Source of the DNA: Ophiothrix spiculata
Taxonomy: Eukaryota; Echinodermata; Ophiuroidea; Amphilepidida; Ophiotrichidae
Reading direction: 5' to 3' (one strand)
Length of the DNA: 28,249 bases
Assembly: GCA_000969725.1 (NCBI GenBank)
Contig: JXSR01S073198.1
Numbering within the stretch: the first letter of the stretch is position 1; each line of letters begins with the position of its first letter. Positions 1 to 12,495 of this stretch are shown here, in pieces. The translations under genes and the position numbers were made by a program. The notes under the pieces were generated by a model that was not told where the DNA came from, made no database searches, and was given only the letters and a program-made list of their open reading frames with translations.

Positions 1-119
1 TTAAATGATATGTTCTGTTAAAACAAAACAGACGCATTTTGACACAATTGCTGGTGTGAAACAATTTTTTTGACCAGTTGGTGACTAGTGTCCAGCTACA
101 CCATTTCATTTCTTTGCAT

Positions 120-3100
120 TTCCTCATGTACTTTATATAATTTGTTTTATTTATGAGTTTGTGTGTTCTTATGTACACAGATTTGTATGTAAATTTGAAA
201 TTCATTTATGGAACTTCTCCATTACAACATCCAATCAGTTGCACTATCATGATTAATATGAGGCAATCAAGTCAAACCAATGTTAAAATATTGCACAATC
301 GCTTTGTTTACATGTATAAAGTTAACTGTTCGTTATCTCAAGCCTGCGGTGTCTAGAGATAAATCGTAGGAAATTGTAGCTTGAAATCCTCGGGCAATTG
401 AATTCAAATAGATAATAAGAGAAAGTGCTATAAAGAATATGATATATATTCGATTGAACCTTAAGGATAAATATATGGTGTTGACGTTATCGATTGAGCA
501 TACTAGTGTGTATTGAATTAAATCATATGGATTACTGGTAGTTGTATAAATATTTCTTCGAGCTGCGTGAAATTTGTAGTTAGTATAGAACTAAGAATAT
601 GATTTTATCAAATGTATTATTCAGAACAAATAGTAAAGGTTTTCTTTGACAAATTTTAAATTAATTAATGAAGTTTTATCATTTCGTCATTTTAGTCAAT
701 CAAAAAGATATGAGCGGCAACTTTCAAGTTCTACTTTGAATAATGGAATAATGCCGTCTTTAATATTTTTAGCCTTTCGATGGAAAGTTTTGTATATCCC
801 AGTGGGATATATCATACATGTACATGACATTATGTTAGTCTTATATTTGCATTTTAACTTGGATGGACTGTAATAGAGGTGAGCATTAACCTTTTAAAAA
901 TGGCCTCAAAATGAATCAATAAGACAAATAGTACTATCCAATGAAAAAAGACTCCGCTAAATATGAATTAAGGTTAAGACTACCCTTAAGGCTCTGGTCA
1001 TGTTACACCAAGTGCGATAACTTGAATATGGCACGTGCACGCAGTCATTCATATGATGGTCCCACAGAGAAATATAATTTTATTTCACGGTATAAACGGC
1101 AAAGTAATGTATGACATATTCAAACATGTCCATATCCACTGATTTAAGAGGATGCCAGAATTACAATTTCAGCAGAACGCAAATGGTAAATGGTTACACA
1201 ATTACATGGATGCATTTTGTGCTGTTTGAGATGATGGATTTGCTAAACTTGTCATACAGTTCAGTTTTAAGTAGTAAAAAGTGTTTGACGTACAAAAAAG
1301 AGTTAAATTTAACTGCAACTATTTATAGAAATACATATATATAAATAAGCTCAAACTGTCAAATATGTTGAAGACCCTTTTCTCAAAATTGAAACATCAA
1401 GATTTGTCTTTTAGAAAGGCCTCTCTTCAATACATTGTTATCTTTAACAAGTTTTAAAATGTTTGGATACTGGAGACGGCAGTTGATTTTCTGGGGGAAA
1501 TTAAATGTGTTCAATGTTTACTCCAACAAGGGTACTTTTCAAATATTAAACAAATATTGATTTCTAATCGATAGAGTCATTACACAAATAAGATCACAAA
1601 CACTCTTGCAAAAGAGCTCAAAATCAAATTGTCGTTGGTTGTAGTAGAACTCAACAAAGGCTATAATAGTTAAACATATTTTGACTTAATTTTTACATTA
1701 TTCCTTTTTATTCTTTATCTGCATAAAAATCAGTATGTAAGTCAAGCTTTTAATCCACTATGACCCATAAGAATGCATGGTTAAGTTGATATAAGTCTCT
1801 AACTCCCATGGTATGACTGCCTACCTATTTACATGATTGAAGTAGGTCATGTGCCAATCCTTTGGTTGATATCAAATTGTTATAAAATGTAATTAAATTT
1901 TATATTACAGGATTGTCTATGACTGGAAATCAAATAGATTATAGAATGCAGTCAATTGATTGAGTTTCATATTGTATTGTAATTACTACGGTAGATCCAA
2001 TCAGGCTGTTCAGAATAGATGGAATCATAAGGGATAAGGGTACTTTTTCATAAGATTACTTCGTAATAAGAATCTTTTGAAAATTCATTGAAAATTGACA
2101 AATTTATAAAAAGTTTCTTTCAGATTACATTGACTGTGATTTGCAACTTCTTCCGTATAATTTCTTTTCATTTGAATGTTCGTGTTAACAATGGCTTCCT
2201 CTTCGTGCTCAGCGTCTTGAGCTTTCCTGCAATTCGGCACTTGGTTAGTTCTACACACCTAGGTACCTTTTTGTCACGTGTATTTAAGCGTTCTCTAGCA
2301 CCGTCTTAAGGGGAATGGCTTTAGAACTATATATAAAGTAATTCCGAATGATGAACGTGTGCTTACTTGCAAAAATATATCCCCACATCTACGCAATGCT
2401 CGCAGAACTATCTCCAAGAAAAACAAAAATAGAATTAGGAGTAATTGAATAAACAAATCTAGGTGTGTTCTTTCTTACCCTTCTTCAAACTTTTACCTTG
2501 GCATTTTTTAAATATATATTTATTTTTTTACCAAGAGAGGGAAAATATTTCTTTGTCTAATTGAACATTTTCAAAGGGAATCTTATCTGTTGTGCAATTT
2601 GTTAATTAAAAACACAAGAAAAGCCAATATATGAATATGATTTTAGGAATTTGAATTGATTTGATAATTCAAAAAAGCACTGATTAATTTGAGTAAATAG
2701 AAAAACTGTATGTATATTAGTAAATGAAATAAAATACTTGAAACCTGCTAAGTAGTGAAAGTATAAATCAATATAATTCTTGATATAATATGGTTTACTT
2801 CGAAAATTCAATTACCGAGATGACTATCTTTAGATTTTAAAATTCTCAACATTATTGAATTGGCTCTTATTTCCCTGAGGGCTCGCGACAATGTATGAAT
2901 GTGTATTTTATTACTTGGCCAAACTCATTTTACTCCATCAACTGTATTACAACTGTTATTCGAGCTATGTTGTATCAATTCATAAAATTGAAATGAATAA
3001 TGATAATACGTAGAAGGGCATTTGAAGACGGTATCCCGTGTGCCTTGAAGTTCTGATAACGGGTGTGATATAATTACTTTGCAGTTTTACATGTTTTCTT

Positions 3101-3990
3101 AAGGTTTTTCATTTTCAATAATTTTTTTAAACAAAATCAGAAAGAGTAAGCTACATGAATCACAAAAAAAAATCACAGCATAAACTTACATCATACAATG
3201 AAGGATATCAAAGCGATTGGTCAGTGCTATATTTATGTGTTATCACTAGGTAGAATAGACATGGTTTATATTGCACTTTATTTGTTGCTATAAATAGCTG
3301 CTAAAACAATTCCGTTGATGGTCTCTGAGCATTCGTTCAAAACGCCTAATGTAGTATTCATTACACGTTTTCCTACTTAACACTGTGGCTGTTGAGATTC
3401 TTGCATGTAATGTCTAAAGACAGGCAAAATACTGGCCTGGAAAACCTTGAGAAACATGTACAACTTCTAAGTGTTCAATACAGCAATAGTAAGTGGACAA
3501 AAAACAGAATGTCATAATTTCAGTGATGCTTCCTTTGAAAGTACTTCAAGACTTCAGAATTTTCTTTGAAAAGTGAGTTACATTGAAATGGACATGACCT
3601 TGTTTGCCCTCTTCTAAGTTCTAGGGGTTAGATGAAATAGACACTATTTCTATCAAAACATGGTAAAATGGTTAATTTGTTTATATTGGAAGTACAACTC
3701 ATATTATACTTGATAAATACCAAATACTCATATTGACTGGTTCAGTGACCGATTTGGAATGTACTAAAAAGTTACGTAACTACAGAGCGTATGAACAGAC
3801 AGTATAACCACATTTGATATTCAAAATTAACCTGTTCTAACTACTATGATTCGTAATGGTATGATGGCTCTGAAATCATCGTTTTTTTTTCTGTATTTAG
3901 AGGAGGGAATGCTTTATGTATATTATGGTCCCTTATAAATGTGCTGGGTGTATGAACACTTTTGTGTCTTTCTTTACGTTATACTGAACC
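120..3990. repeat. Old tandem segment, copy 1 (non-coding)
   Basis: I see no gene here; open frames are short and have no recognisable content. Ordered blocks recur at lower identity in the next segment. The block near 350-480 (with 'aaatcgtagga' and 'gattgaacctt') recurs near 4,265-4,390. The block near 1,575-1,665 (with 'atagagtcat' and 'gaactcaacaaaggc') recurs near 5,290-5,380. The block near 2,880-3,350 (with 'tatttccctg' and 'ccgttgatggtct') recurs near 6,630-7,050. The shared order and orientation imply an old tandem duplication. Edges are approximate because I aligned by eye. Confidence 0.6.
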
Positions 3991-6900
3991 AATTCTTCTA
4001 CATTTTTGTATTTTGATCATTTACTTTGTATAATTTGTTTCTGTCGATATATTGTCTATTCTTATGAACACAAATTTTGTGTTTAAATGGTAATTTGAAT
4101 AAATAATAATCGTAGAAGATGGCATTTTTTATAACGATGTTTCTCCATTACTCAAATTTTACGTATCCTTATAGTTCAACTGTATTAAGACTATGAGGTA
4201 ATCAAGTCAAACCAAAGTAAAAATCATCAATGTACTAACTTTGTTTATGAGATAGTTGCGCGCTCTTCAGGGTAAATCGTAGGAAGTTTTATATACCTTG
4301 AAATCCTCAGGCAACTGAATCCAAATGGATATTAAGAAAAGGTGTTTTTGAGAATATAATATACAATGGATTGAACCTTTAGGATGAATATACGGTAGTG
4401 AATTTATCGATTGTCTTACAAGCGTTGAATTACATCACATAGATAACTGATAGACAGGTTTGGAAATAAGTTTATGGGCCTCTACTTTAAGAAGCATATT
4501 GTCAAATAATACAGTACCATGAAATTACCAGAACTGAATGTAAGTTGCATTTCAAAAGGCTAATGCAGGAATAAAAATATGATTTTATCAAAGGTATAAT
4601 TCTCTGCGTTGATAACGATGAAAAATTTACAATTGTTTTTGACAAGATATGTTTTGAAATAAACCATAATTTTTTTATAATTTTTAACATTTTTGGTCAA
4701 TCAAAAAGACATGGGCGACGACATTGGAGTTTGGAGTTTTTCTCGCGGATATATTAAATATATATTAATCTTATAATTGCATTACTTTTAATGGACTGAA
4801 TTAGAAGTCATTACATTATGTGACCTCAAAAATAACCAAATAAGGCAAATAGTTCTTGCCAAATGAAAACACGTCGACTGTGCTAGATATAAATTCAGGT
4901 CGAGATTACCCCTAAGGCTCTGTCATGTTACACCAAGTGCAATTACTTAAAAGAGCATTCGCACTTGCTCATTTATTATGATGGTCGCAAAGAAATGTAA
5001 TAGTATAAGCTGCAATGCCATGAATAGCAAATTAAAACATGTTCATATCTATTGGTTAAAATAGATGCCAGAAAATCAATTTAGCAGACCAATCATTTTG
5101 CGTCAGGCTATACTAAAATGGTCGATGGTTGTATATACAATTACATACAATTACATAGATGAATTTGGTGCTTTGATATGCTAAACATTGAATGTAGTTT
5201 TTGTTATAAGAATACAAGTGGTTACGCAAAAAGGTGTCACACTTTATAGAAAATATTTATAGACATATATTTAAAATGTTGACTTCTTATTCATAGAGTC
5301 ATGACTCAAATAAGACAACAACCAGACTCTACTACAAAAGCGCTCAAAATGTTGCTATCGAACTCAACAAAGGCAATACATAATAAAATCCATTTTAAGG
5401 GTAAAGGGAATCCATCTGCTCAGGAAAATGTGAATCCTAACTATTTTTTAATCATGAAAAGATAAATAGTTTCCACTGCCTTTGCGGGGACTCGAACCAT
5501 GGATTATGGCAGGGGTTAGTCATGCATTACGAAGAGAGGGATCTACCGCTGAACTATCAAGGCAGCGTTGAGATTGTGAACTATTATCTAAAACATAAAC
5601 ATTAGAATGCCGTATTTTTCTTTTGTTTGCATAAAAAAATTTGCCTCATTGGAATGCTCAATTTGTAAGTAAATTATGCGAATGCGTATATCAGACAAAA
5701 TGTAGATACTTAAAACAGGCAATTCACAGCTCAAACAGGGCGAACTCAGAGTCGTAATTCACGTCCGGATTTTCCGGCAAAACAACGCGGGTTTGTTACA
5801 TTATCATTCAAAATCAACTCAGCATATTTATGAAATATTGTTTGTAACTCAAGAAGAAGTATCAAGCCTACAATCTGTCAAAATTTGAAACCAGTAGAAT
5901 AGTTCGAACTTCATGAAATTATGAGGTAGTCTTTAGGCGCCATTTTGACCTTAATAATGGACGTGAAATCACTAGTAAATGTATAAAATAGAGACTCTAT
6001 TCAATATGTACGCCGAAAATATATAAATGTAATGTGATATATTTATGTGATATACTGATAGATGTAAGTAGGTAAAAACTTGCAGTAAACATGACATTCA
6101 GCCGAGCGAGACGTTTTAAGGGACTGTAGCCTTAAAAGTGATGCAAGAAAAATCTCGATTAAGTTTTTCTTTTCCTTTTGTTTTTCACAAGTTAATCTTT
6201 TAATTTATTTTGTTTTTAAATACATTTTTATAAGAGAAGGAAAATATATCAATATAATATTTCCGTGCCTAATTAAAACACTTTAAAACAAAAGGAACCC
6301 TTTGATGTTGCAATATTTGTCAATAACAACACAAGTAAAGCCAAATCAACAACACAATTTTGAGAATTTGAAAGATACCAATCTTTTCTCAAGTCTTCCT
6401 AAATCTGCCTTTTGTTGGTAATTTGAAAAAAGCACGAATGGAATACGGTACTGTATATAAAAGAAATAAAATGCTTAAAACGTAAGCTTAAAATCTATTA
6501 AGTAGGAAAAGTATAAACGAATTTATTTCTAAATACAATATAGTCGAACAGTTGCATTTTATAAAATCCATTACTAAGATGACTATCTTTAGATTTCAAA
6601 TTCCCCACATTATTAATATAGAATTCTTATTTCCCTGCGGGCTTGCGACAATATATATATGCATATTTATTTTCGGGAAAATGTATTTTACTCTATCGGC
6701 TGCAGCTGAATCAATCCATGAAACATGAAAATGGAACAATGGTAACAAGTGAGAGACGGTTAAAGACAATGCCCCGTATGACTACTTTCTTGTATAGGTG
6801 GTTGAAATATTCATTGTTTTAAACAAATAGATTCACAACAAAGTAAGCGATGAATTACAGAGATACTTTCACAGCATATATTTTTGAAAATTACACCTTA

Positions 6901-7330
6901 CTACGAAAAATTTTGATGTGTTTGGTTGCCGCCTTTTGTTAACGCTAAGTAGAATAACCTGATAGTTTATATTGCACTTTCTTGTTAAGAAATATAAATA
7001 GCTGCTGAAACATATCCGTTGATGGTCTTTGAGTGTTCTTTTAAAACGCATGCAGTGTCCAAATGTGGTATTTATTACAAGATTTCCTACTCATTCTTCA
7101 CGGTGTGGTTATTATCCAAAGGACTGAGAATAAGCTTGGTTTGGTAAACCTTTAGCAAAACATGTTGATTTTGATTTCTACTGGCAAAAAAAAATGAACT
7201 GTTGCATAATGAGACGATAAACTTGAACATTTAATGAAATACGGAAGATCCTAATTTTAGTAATGATTCCTTTGATTTATTAGAAAACTTTGCACTCTTC
7301 AAATTACTAATAAGAATTTAGAAATTTTAC
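3990..7330. repeat. Old tandem segment, copy 2 (non-coding)
   Basis: This is the diverged partner of copy 1, with the same blocks in the same order. It carries an extra stretch of a few hundred bases near 5,390-6,000 that copy 1 lacks and that contains a tRNA-like sequence. The last part, near 6,960-7,050 ('aaatagctgctgaaa', 'gatggtctttgag'), also resembles the left part of units A-C near 11,590 and 16,800. This links the old and young repeats into one family. I see no coding sequence. Confidence 0.55.
5476..5565 (-). repeat. tRNA-Thr(CGT)-like sequence, probable SINE head or tRNA pseudogene
   Basis: On the minus strand the ends CTGCCTT and AAGGCAG form a perfect 7-bp acceptor-like stem. An A-box-like GATAGTTCAGCGGT lies at 5545-5558 and a B-box-like GGTTCGAGTCC at 5488-5498, both matching internal RNA polymerase III promoter boxes. 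The middle contains CTTCGTAA, where CGT would be the anticodon (threonine). The anticodon stem and part of the T stem do not pair and the molecule is about 90 nt, so this is not a working tRNA. It lies in a stretch absent from the sister segment, so a tRNA-derived SINE insertion is the best explanation. I did not find a clear tail or target duplication. Confidence 0.6.
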
Positions 7331-7961
7331 AGTGTTTTTCTTTAGTTGTATATATTTTGTAAGTAACAAACTACAATTTGACAATATTTAGGCAATCAAG
7401 AACATCAAAAATCAAAAGTCATAGGTGATAGGGGGCACCCTGTTGGTAGGATCTTATATCGCTTTAAAATAATCAAAACCAACATTAATTTTGAACTTAA
7501 AGTACATTACAGGTGATTTTTTAATCAATTTCTTTGACTTTTATGACGGCCTTAAATGATTAACGGTTTTATGACATAAACGGTCTTTTTATCTTTCAGT
7601 AAATATCATAGGCTTTTATATAGCATTTTTTGTTCAGAACGTAGACCACAGCGAAATATAAACGCATCAACATTTATAACTCCTTCTATGTAACAATAAT
7701 GTGAACATTCTGAGAGTTAGATTGTTTGTTAGGTTTAAAAAAATAAAATAACCTTACTTTTAATATCACAAAGAAAACAGAATATTTCAATTTCAATAAC
7801 AATTTTGATCTATCTAAAATTGATGAAACGAAGATGAAGGGAAGTTTCATTGACTTAACCATGATCTATCCCGTGCATTTCATTTGAATTCTGAGGCTTT
7901 TACTTTACAATAATCTACGGGGCACACAGAGTTGAAAAGGGGATTTCCTTAGGCGAACGCG
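7331..7961. other. Non-coding stretch, nothing recognised
   Basis: AT-rich sequence between the old tandem segment and the LINE remnant. It has stops in all frames and no repeat structure that I could see. Confidence 0.5.
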
Positions 7962-8790
7962 TTTTTTTTTAAAGATGCTTGGTGTTTATTTACCTTCGAA
8001 GAGATGATAATCACATAGGTCAGACTTACGATGGTTGTCTTATCTGAATTGGTAAGCTGTTCCATTCTTTAGCAGAAACTGTAAAAGTTCTATCACCAGC
8101 TAAAACTCTTGTGATAGGGTAAGTTAGACGAAGATAGTCTTTTGAAGATCTGAGTTGTCTTTTTGGAACATATAATGCTAGAGAGAATTTTTCAAATAAA
8201 TGGGTCCTTGGTTATGATGACATTTGAAGGTACACAACAGTAATTCAAAAACAATTCTTTGATGTACCGGAAGCCAGTGTAAAGATTTCAGAAGTGGTGC
8301 CGCGGAATGTTTACGGTCAACTTCAAAAACAAGACGAGCTGCCCAGTTTTGTAGGCGCTGTAGTCTAATTATGTATGAAGACGGCAGTGAAGAAGAAGTC
8401 CATTACAGTAATCTAAACGCGAAAGAATTAAAGAACGAACGGCATGTTGACACGTAGGTTGATCAATATATTTTCTAATTCTACTAATGTTACGAAGATG
8501 AAAGGTGACAGTTTTGCTAAGATTGGTAACATGAGATGACATAGACATTTGTGAGTCAAAGAAAGCACCCAAATTTCTAATAGTTTCAGAAGGTTTAATA
8601 TTTTCATTTCCAATAGACAGAGATAGGTTGTGTGGTATAAAATATTTATGGTGATGTGATGATGCTGCGATGAAAAATTCAGTTTTGCTGTCATTAAGTT
8701 TCAGTTTGTTGGCAGTCATCCAGCTTTTTATATCCTTTATACAATTTTGAAGATGCGATATTGCACTATTGAGGTCAAAAAACTTTTGGT
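7962..8790 (-). mobile_element. 5'-truncated, dead non-LTR retrotransposon (LINE) 3' end
   Basis: The element reads on the minus strand. Its right edge, near 8,790, starts inside the reverse transcriptase region. It then runs through the C-terminal part of the ORF, a short 3' untranslated stretch with an AATAAA-like signal, and a run of nine As (7962-7970 as Ts on the plus strand). Heavy 5' truncation with an A-rich tail is the usual result of target-primed reverse transcription. I could not identify a convincing target-site duplication. The protein pattern fits the jockey/CR1/Rex1-like LINEs common in invertebrates and fish, but the clade is a guess. Confidence 0.8.
8026..8778 (-). pseudogene. 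LINE reverse transcriptase C-terminal fragment, frameshifted
   Basis: The first open part (about 8778-8369) contains WMTANKLKLNDSKTEF and then RNLGAFFDSQMSMSSHV, ISRIRKYI and LILSRLDYCNGLL. These are hallmark strings of the distal reverse transcriptase domain and its connection region in non-LTR elements. A frameshift near 8,390 moves the frame to RLQRLQNWAARLVFEVDRKH and LLKSLHWLPVHQRIVFELLL. A second break near 8,185 moves it again to LALYVPKRQLRSS, ending ...AKEWNSLPIQIRQPS and a stop at 8028-8026. The YxDD catalytic core and the endonuclease are missing because the copy is truncated. Two frameshifts make it a clear pseudogene, unrelated to the neighbouring receptor exons. Confidence 0.9.
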
Positions 8791-9290
8791 ATCTTTGATT
8801 CTACTTCCATATAGCGTATACCTGAACTGATATGGAATTATTATAGGATTTTAGGATGTTATTGTTTCTTTGAGAGTTACAGACAATATCAAATAAAAAT
8901 GCTGTCGGCATTAAGCTCGAAACTCTTCTGTCATATCATTCCTACTGCTTAAGCTAGTAGATTTGAATTGAGTGTTTTATTAGTTTGCAACTTCTGATCT
9001 CAACATAACAACAGCAACAGCAACAGCAACAACAATCGCTAACTGATTGAAATATTACTGAAAGAAGAGTTTTAATCAACAGAAAACGTTTATTTTCTTC
9101 AATAAAAATATTTTAAACAAAATATATGATTCGTATATAACGCCAGACCGAAGCAACACATGATTTTTTCATAAATTTTGATTTAAAGATTTTAAAATAA
9201 TGTGCTCTATAGTCCCTTTGAATGTGTAATTAGTGGAAGTAATATAAACACACCATGAGCAATTCTCGACATTAAAGGAATGAGACTAAG
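8791..9290. other. Non-coding stretch with a short (CAACAG)n microsatellite
   Basis: The only structure seen is an imperfect AACAGC/CAACAG microsatellite at about 9008-9034. The rest is AT-rich with no recognisable coding content. Confidence 0.5.
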
Positions 9291-10340
9291 GGTTTTTTTT
9301 TATAAGCATCGAAACTTACTCATTTATAGAAGTGCTTATCGTTTTAAATAGTTTAATGCACTCGCTTCATTTATAGGATAAATCATAGGAAACAGATCCT
9401 TCAGCACATGCATTCCAATTGATAATAAGAAAATATGTTTATGAAATACATTCGATTGAACCGGATAAATATATGTGCATAAAGTCTAGAATTAAAAAAT
9501 AAATCATATGGATCACAGTATATAATTTTAAAATCAAATCAGAAAATAATATATTGTCAAATAGTACAGAACTTTAAAGTCGACATTTCATTACTAGTCC
9601 CCTGGCATCACATATTATCGAAATTGCAGCGTATACTCTCTCATGAAATCGTTGTTATTACATAGATATGCATAAAATTTATTTGAATAACAAATATTTA
9701 TTGGACGAATACTGGCATAGAATCTCTAATACGAAGGAAAAACTATAACCCAGCCCTTAAACACATTATTGTAGCTCTTCCAAATAATACGTTGGATTTA
9801 TAGTCTGTCAATTTGTTCAAAAATATATAGTCTACCTGTTCATGTAAAAGAAGAAGGTCAGATGTCAATTCTTTGATTGACAAACGAATTGTTATTGAAT
9901 GTTATATTCTAGTATTGTTTATTGGAAACCAAATAGATCATAGAAAGCAATTGATGGAATCAGTTTGTAATTCATTTATATGAACTTAGAATGTGGTGAC
10001 AAGATAGGATCAAGGTGGTATTACTTCTATCTTCCCTAATATTACTAGTCAATAAGCAACTGTTATATATTTGAATTCATCAGAGGAAGTCTCTTTATTT
10101 TCCTTTCATTCATCCATCTCTTCTTCGTTCTCCTTCTCCCTCCTCCTCCGTCTCATTTTCCTCTTTTCTTCTTCTTAAGTTCTCTTTATTTTGAATGTTA
10201 ACTATGTTCTTAAATACATTTTCCTTCGAAAAAGAGAGGGGGAAAACAACTCTTTTTTGAATGTTCTAACAGTTGTATTGTCATTAAAAACACTTGGAAA
10301 CTCGATAGAAAAGTGTTATTTAAGGGGACGGTCCTTTTTG
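9290..10340. repeat. Old tandem segment, shortened copy 3 (non-coding)
   Basis: The stretch near 9,370-9,480 ('gataaatcataggaaa', 'gataataagaaa', 'attcgattgaacc') matches the blocks near 355-470 and 4,265-4,390. The stretch near 10,205-10,270 ('aaatacattttc', 'agagagggggaaaa') matches near 2,505-2,560 and 6,215-6,250. Much of the middle is missing or too diverged to follow. I see no gene. It is followed by the TIR element and then unit A. Confidence 0.4.
10091..10176 (+). repeat. Pyrimidine-rich tract
   Basis: Nearly every base is C or T over about 86 bases, with cttctt/ctcctcc-type strings. It is low-complexity sequence that could form triplex DNA. I see no flanking exon that would make it a splice tract. 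Confidence 0.7.
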
Positions 10341-10451
10341 TCTCGCTTGGCTGAACGTCAAGTTTACTGCACGTTTTTGCCTACTTACACATGTTCGATC
10401 ATCACAATTTTTGGCATGCATGAATTAAGAGTAAATTCTCTAAATCATACA

Positions 10452-11183
10452 TAAGGCTAAAAAAAGTTTGTCTCAAAGCTGACGCGCGCATTTTTAAAAT
10501 TGGGCGATTTTGAACAAAAGTAATGCGAATATTTTTTTATTTCAAGGTTGTTTTTTTCTTTTGTAATATTTTCCCAAAAAATCTGAGAAAACTTGATTTT
10601 TTTCTCACCCAAAACGAATTCATATTTCAACTTCGATATGTTCAAAATCTTGCGGCAAGCTCGTATAAAATGGATTGCAACTGCAGCTCATCATCTATTC
10701 GTCCTTTGCAGAAATTGTGTTCTTAAGTCGACATTGAGTGTGCGTTACTACAACTTTTACTACAGTAAACTTTAACAGGCTCATAGACTTTGTGTTGTAT
10801 TTATTGTGTATTTTGTGAAGAACAACCATCCTGCTTGTTGTTGATTTGCTTGCGTGATCTCGTGACAGTCATGGAGGAGAAAGTAATTTTAAAGATTCAG
10901 CTGCTTTGCGGAAAGTTTAGAAAATGGTTTCTGCATGAATCGTTGAACAATAAATCCCTCAGAGCGAGGTAGTAGTTGAAATTACAACTGGAAATAACTC
11001 GTGCATAAAAATAGGCGATCTACTTACTGGCTTAGGTATAGTTGATGATGCTGACGGTGCAGAATTCGACGCATTACATGCGATTCGTACAGACCAAGTT
11101 TGGAATCTTAAAAAAACAACCCGCATTCCGCATTACTTTTCAAATCAATCATCAGCTTTGAGACAAACGTTTTTTTGGCCTAA
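10452..11183. mobile_element. Element with terminal inverted repeats and decayed coding traces
   Basis: The left end reads taaggctaaaaaaa then gtttgtctcaaagctga. The right end is the reverse complement with few changes (ttaggccaaaaaaa, then cgtttgtctcaaagctga). The match resumes further in, with aaaagtaatgcg on both sides. The element is about 730 bp, too short for an autonomous transposon. Inside are open stretches on the plus strand, near 10,790-10,972 and then in another frame from 10,954, which may be one broken protein. I did not recognise a transposase motif or a clear target duplication, so the superfamily is open. Confidence 0.65.
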
Positions 11184-11253
11184 GCACTTATTAATGATTT
11201 TAGTGACAAGAACATGGTCAAAATGGCATCAACAGCTGACGACAATAAACTAA
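10954..11253 (+). pseudogene. Unrecognised open frame without start, inside and beyond the TIR element
   Basis: This frame is open for 99 codons but has no ATG at its head; a stop lies directly before it. Its early part is acidic and soluble-looking, with EVVVEITTGNN, IGDLLTGLGIVDDADG and EFDALHAIRTDQVW. The later part is read through the right inverted repeat, so it is probably accidental. The frame just upstream (10,790-10,972) is in another register and contains a YCVFCEEQPSC string with cysteines. The two may be pieces of one transposon-borne protein joined by a frameshift. I do not recognise the family, and chance openness is possible. Confidence 0.3.
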
Positions 11254-12495
11254 ATGCCATTTTCGCGGAAACCTTTAAATAATTTCATGTGTTTCCGTGA
11301 ACCGATTTCTTTCCAATTACATGACATAATTATGCCCCCCCCCCCTCCCTCCCTGGAAATATGTCTGCCCCGTCTCGCCCCCTCATTTAAAAAAGTCTAG
11401 TTACGCCACTGGCTGGTTGAAATATGCATATTTCAACATTCAGTTTCTCAAATGAATTAGAAACGGTATGCTTTGAATCACAGAGAGGTTTTCACAGCAT
11501 TGCTTTCTGAGAATAACACCAGGCCATGAGAGATTTTCAAAGTGATTGGTTGCAGCGGTTTTGTAATCACTTCGTTCATTCTCAGTGTAGATGGCTGCTT
11601 ATACAGGACTACTGGTTGTCATTGAAAATTCGTTTAAACGACTGTTTTTTCCCCAGTACATATTCTTTCATTCTTTTAAGTTCTAAAACTTTCGGTTGAG
11701 ATCGTAAAACTTACGATAAGATGAAAACAAATTAACATTTTAGCAGACATTTCTCGGGGGGCTCTAAGTTCTAAGCACTTTCGGTTGAAATCGTAAAGCT
11801 ACGATTAAATGGAAACAAACTGATTTAAGGGACTGACCTATATTCATCTCGCCACTTTTCTACTTAAATATTTTTACATGAATGACCATGTTTATGCTTT
11901 AACATGTTTAATGTCTACAAAAACCGCATGGAGTTCAATAAGAGGTTTCCACTTTCCCAATATGCATTCATTTAGCTTATCATGTGTTCTAGAGCTAGTT
12001 CAAAACACGCACATAGTTAAGCATAGCATGATACCTTTAGGTGGTCACGTACGTTTTATTTGATAAACTATTTGCGTCGTGACTGAGTAGCCTACCTTTG
12101 TTATTGTCTGGCTTCAAGTATGGTGCTAGAGTCGTCACACTCGCAATCCTGACACTGCTTTGTAGTTTAAATAAATTTAGACAGCGTGCTTATTGCATGA
12201 GATTTATTTTTTACCGGATGTCTTGAAAATCCGTGAATCTACATAGCGCGTACATTATGGCGAGGCACTTAACATTAAGGATGCCTTTGTTCTCAAGCAA
12301 AGTTGTTCAAGCTTAACATGCTAAAGTACCTTTGCGATATGATTAATCACGTTCGAATTGTTCACTGAATTGTTCGCAATATTCACTGATTTGTAGTTTT
12401 CAAATTAACATCTTCAGTAATAACATTTTACCAGAATCAACACCTTTTCCTTATAGTTTTCATTGCAGCAAGTGTTTATACATAAAGATTCAGTA
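11184..12495. repeat. Unit A, left non-coding part
   Basis: From about 11,400 this is the diverged counterpart of the left parts of units B (from 16,408) and C (from 20,821). Shared strings include 'aataacaccaggccatgag' near 11,513 and 16,690, and 'attcgtttaaacga' near 11,629 and 16,841. The part near 12,030-12,170 ('gagtagcctaccttt', 'tcgcaatcctgacactgctt') recurs in C near 21,650-21,780 but not in B. An 11-base C run lies at 11335-11345. I see no gene. Confidence 0.6.
11676..11826. repeat. Imperfect local tandem duplication
   Basis: The stretch from about 11,677 (taagttctaaaactttcgg, then a 'cgtaaaacttacgat' string) is repeated from about 11,764 (taagttctaagcactttcgg, then 'cgtaaagctacgatt'). 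Both are followed by an aagatgaaaacaaa/aaatggaaacaaa string. The period is about 87 bases. It is seen only in unit A. Confidence 0.65.
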
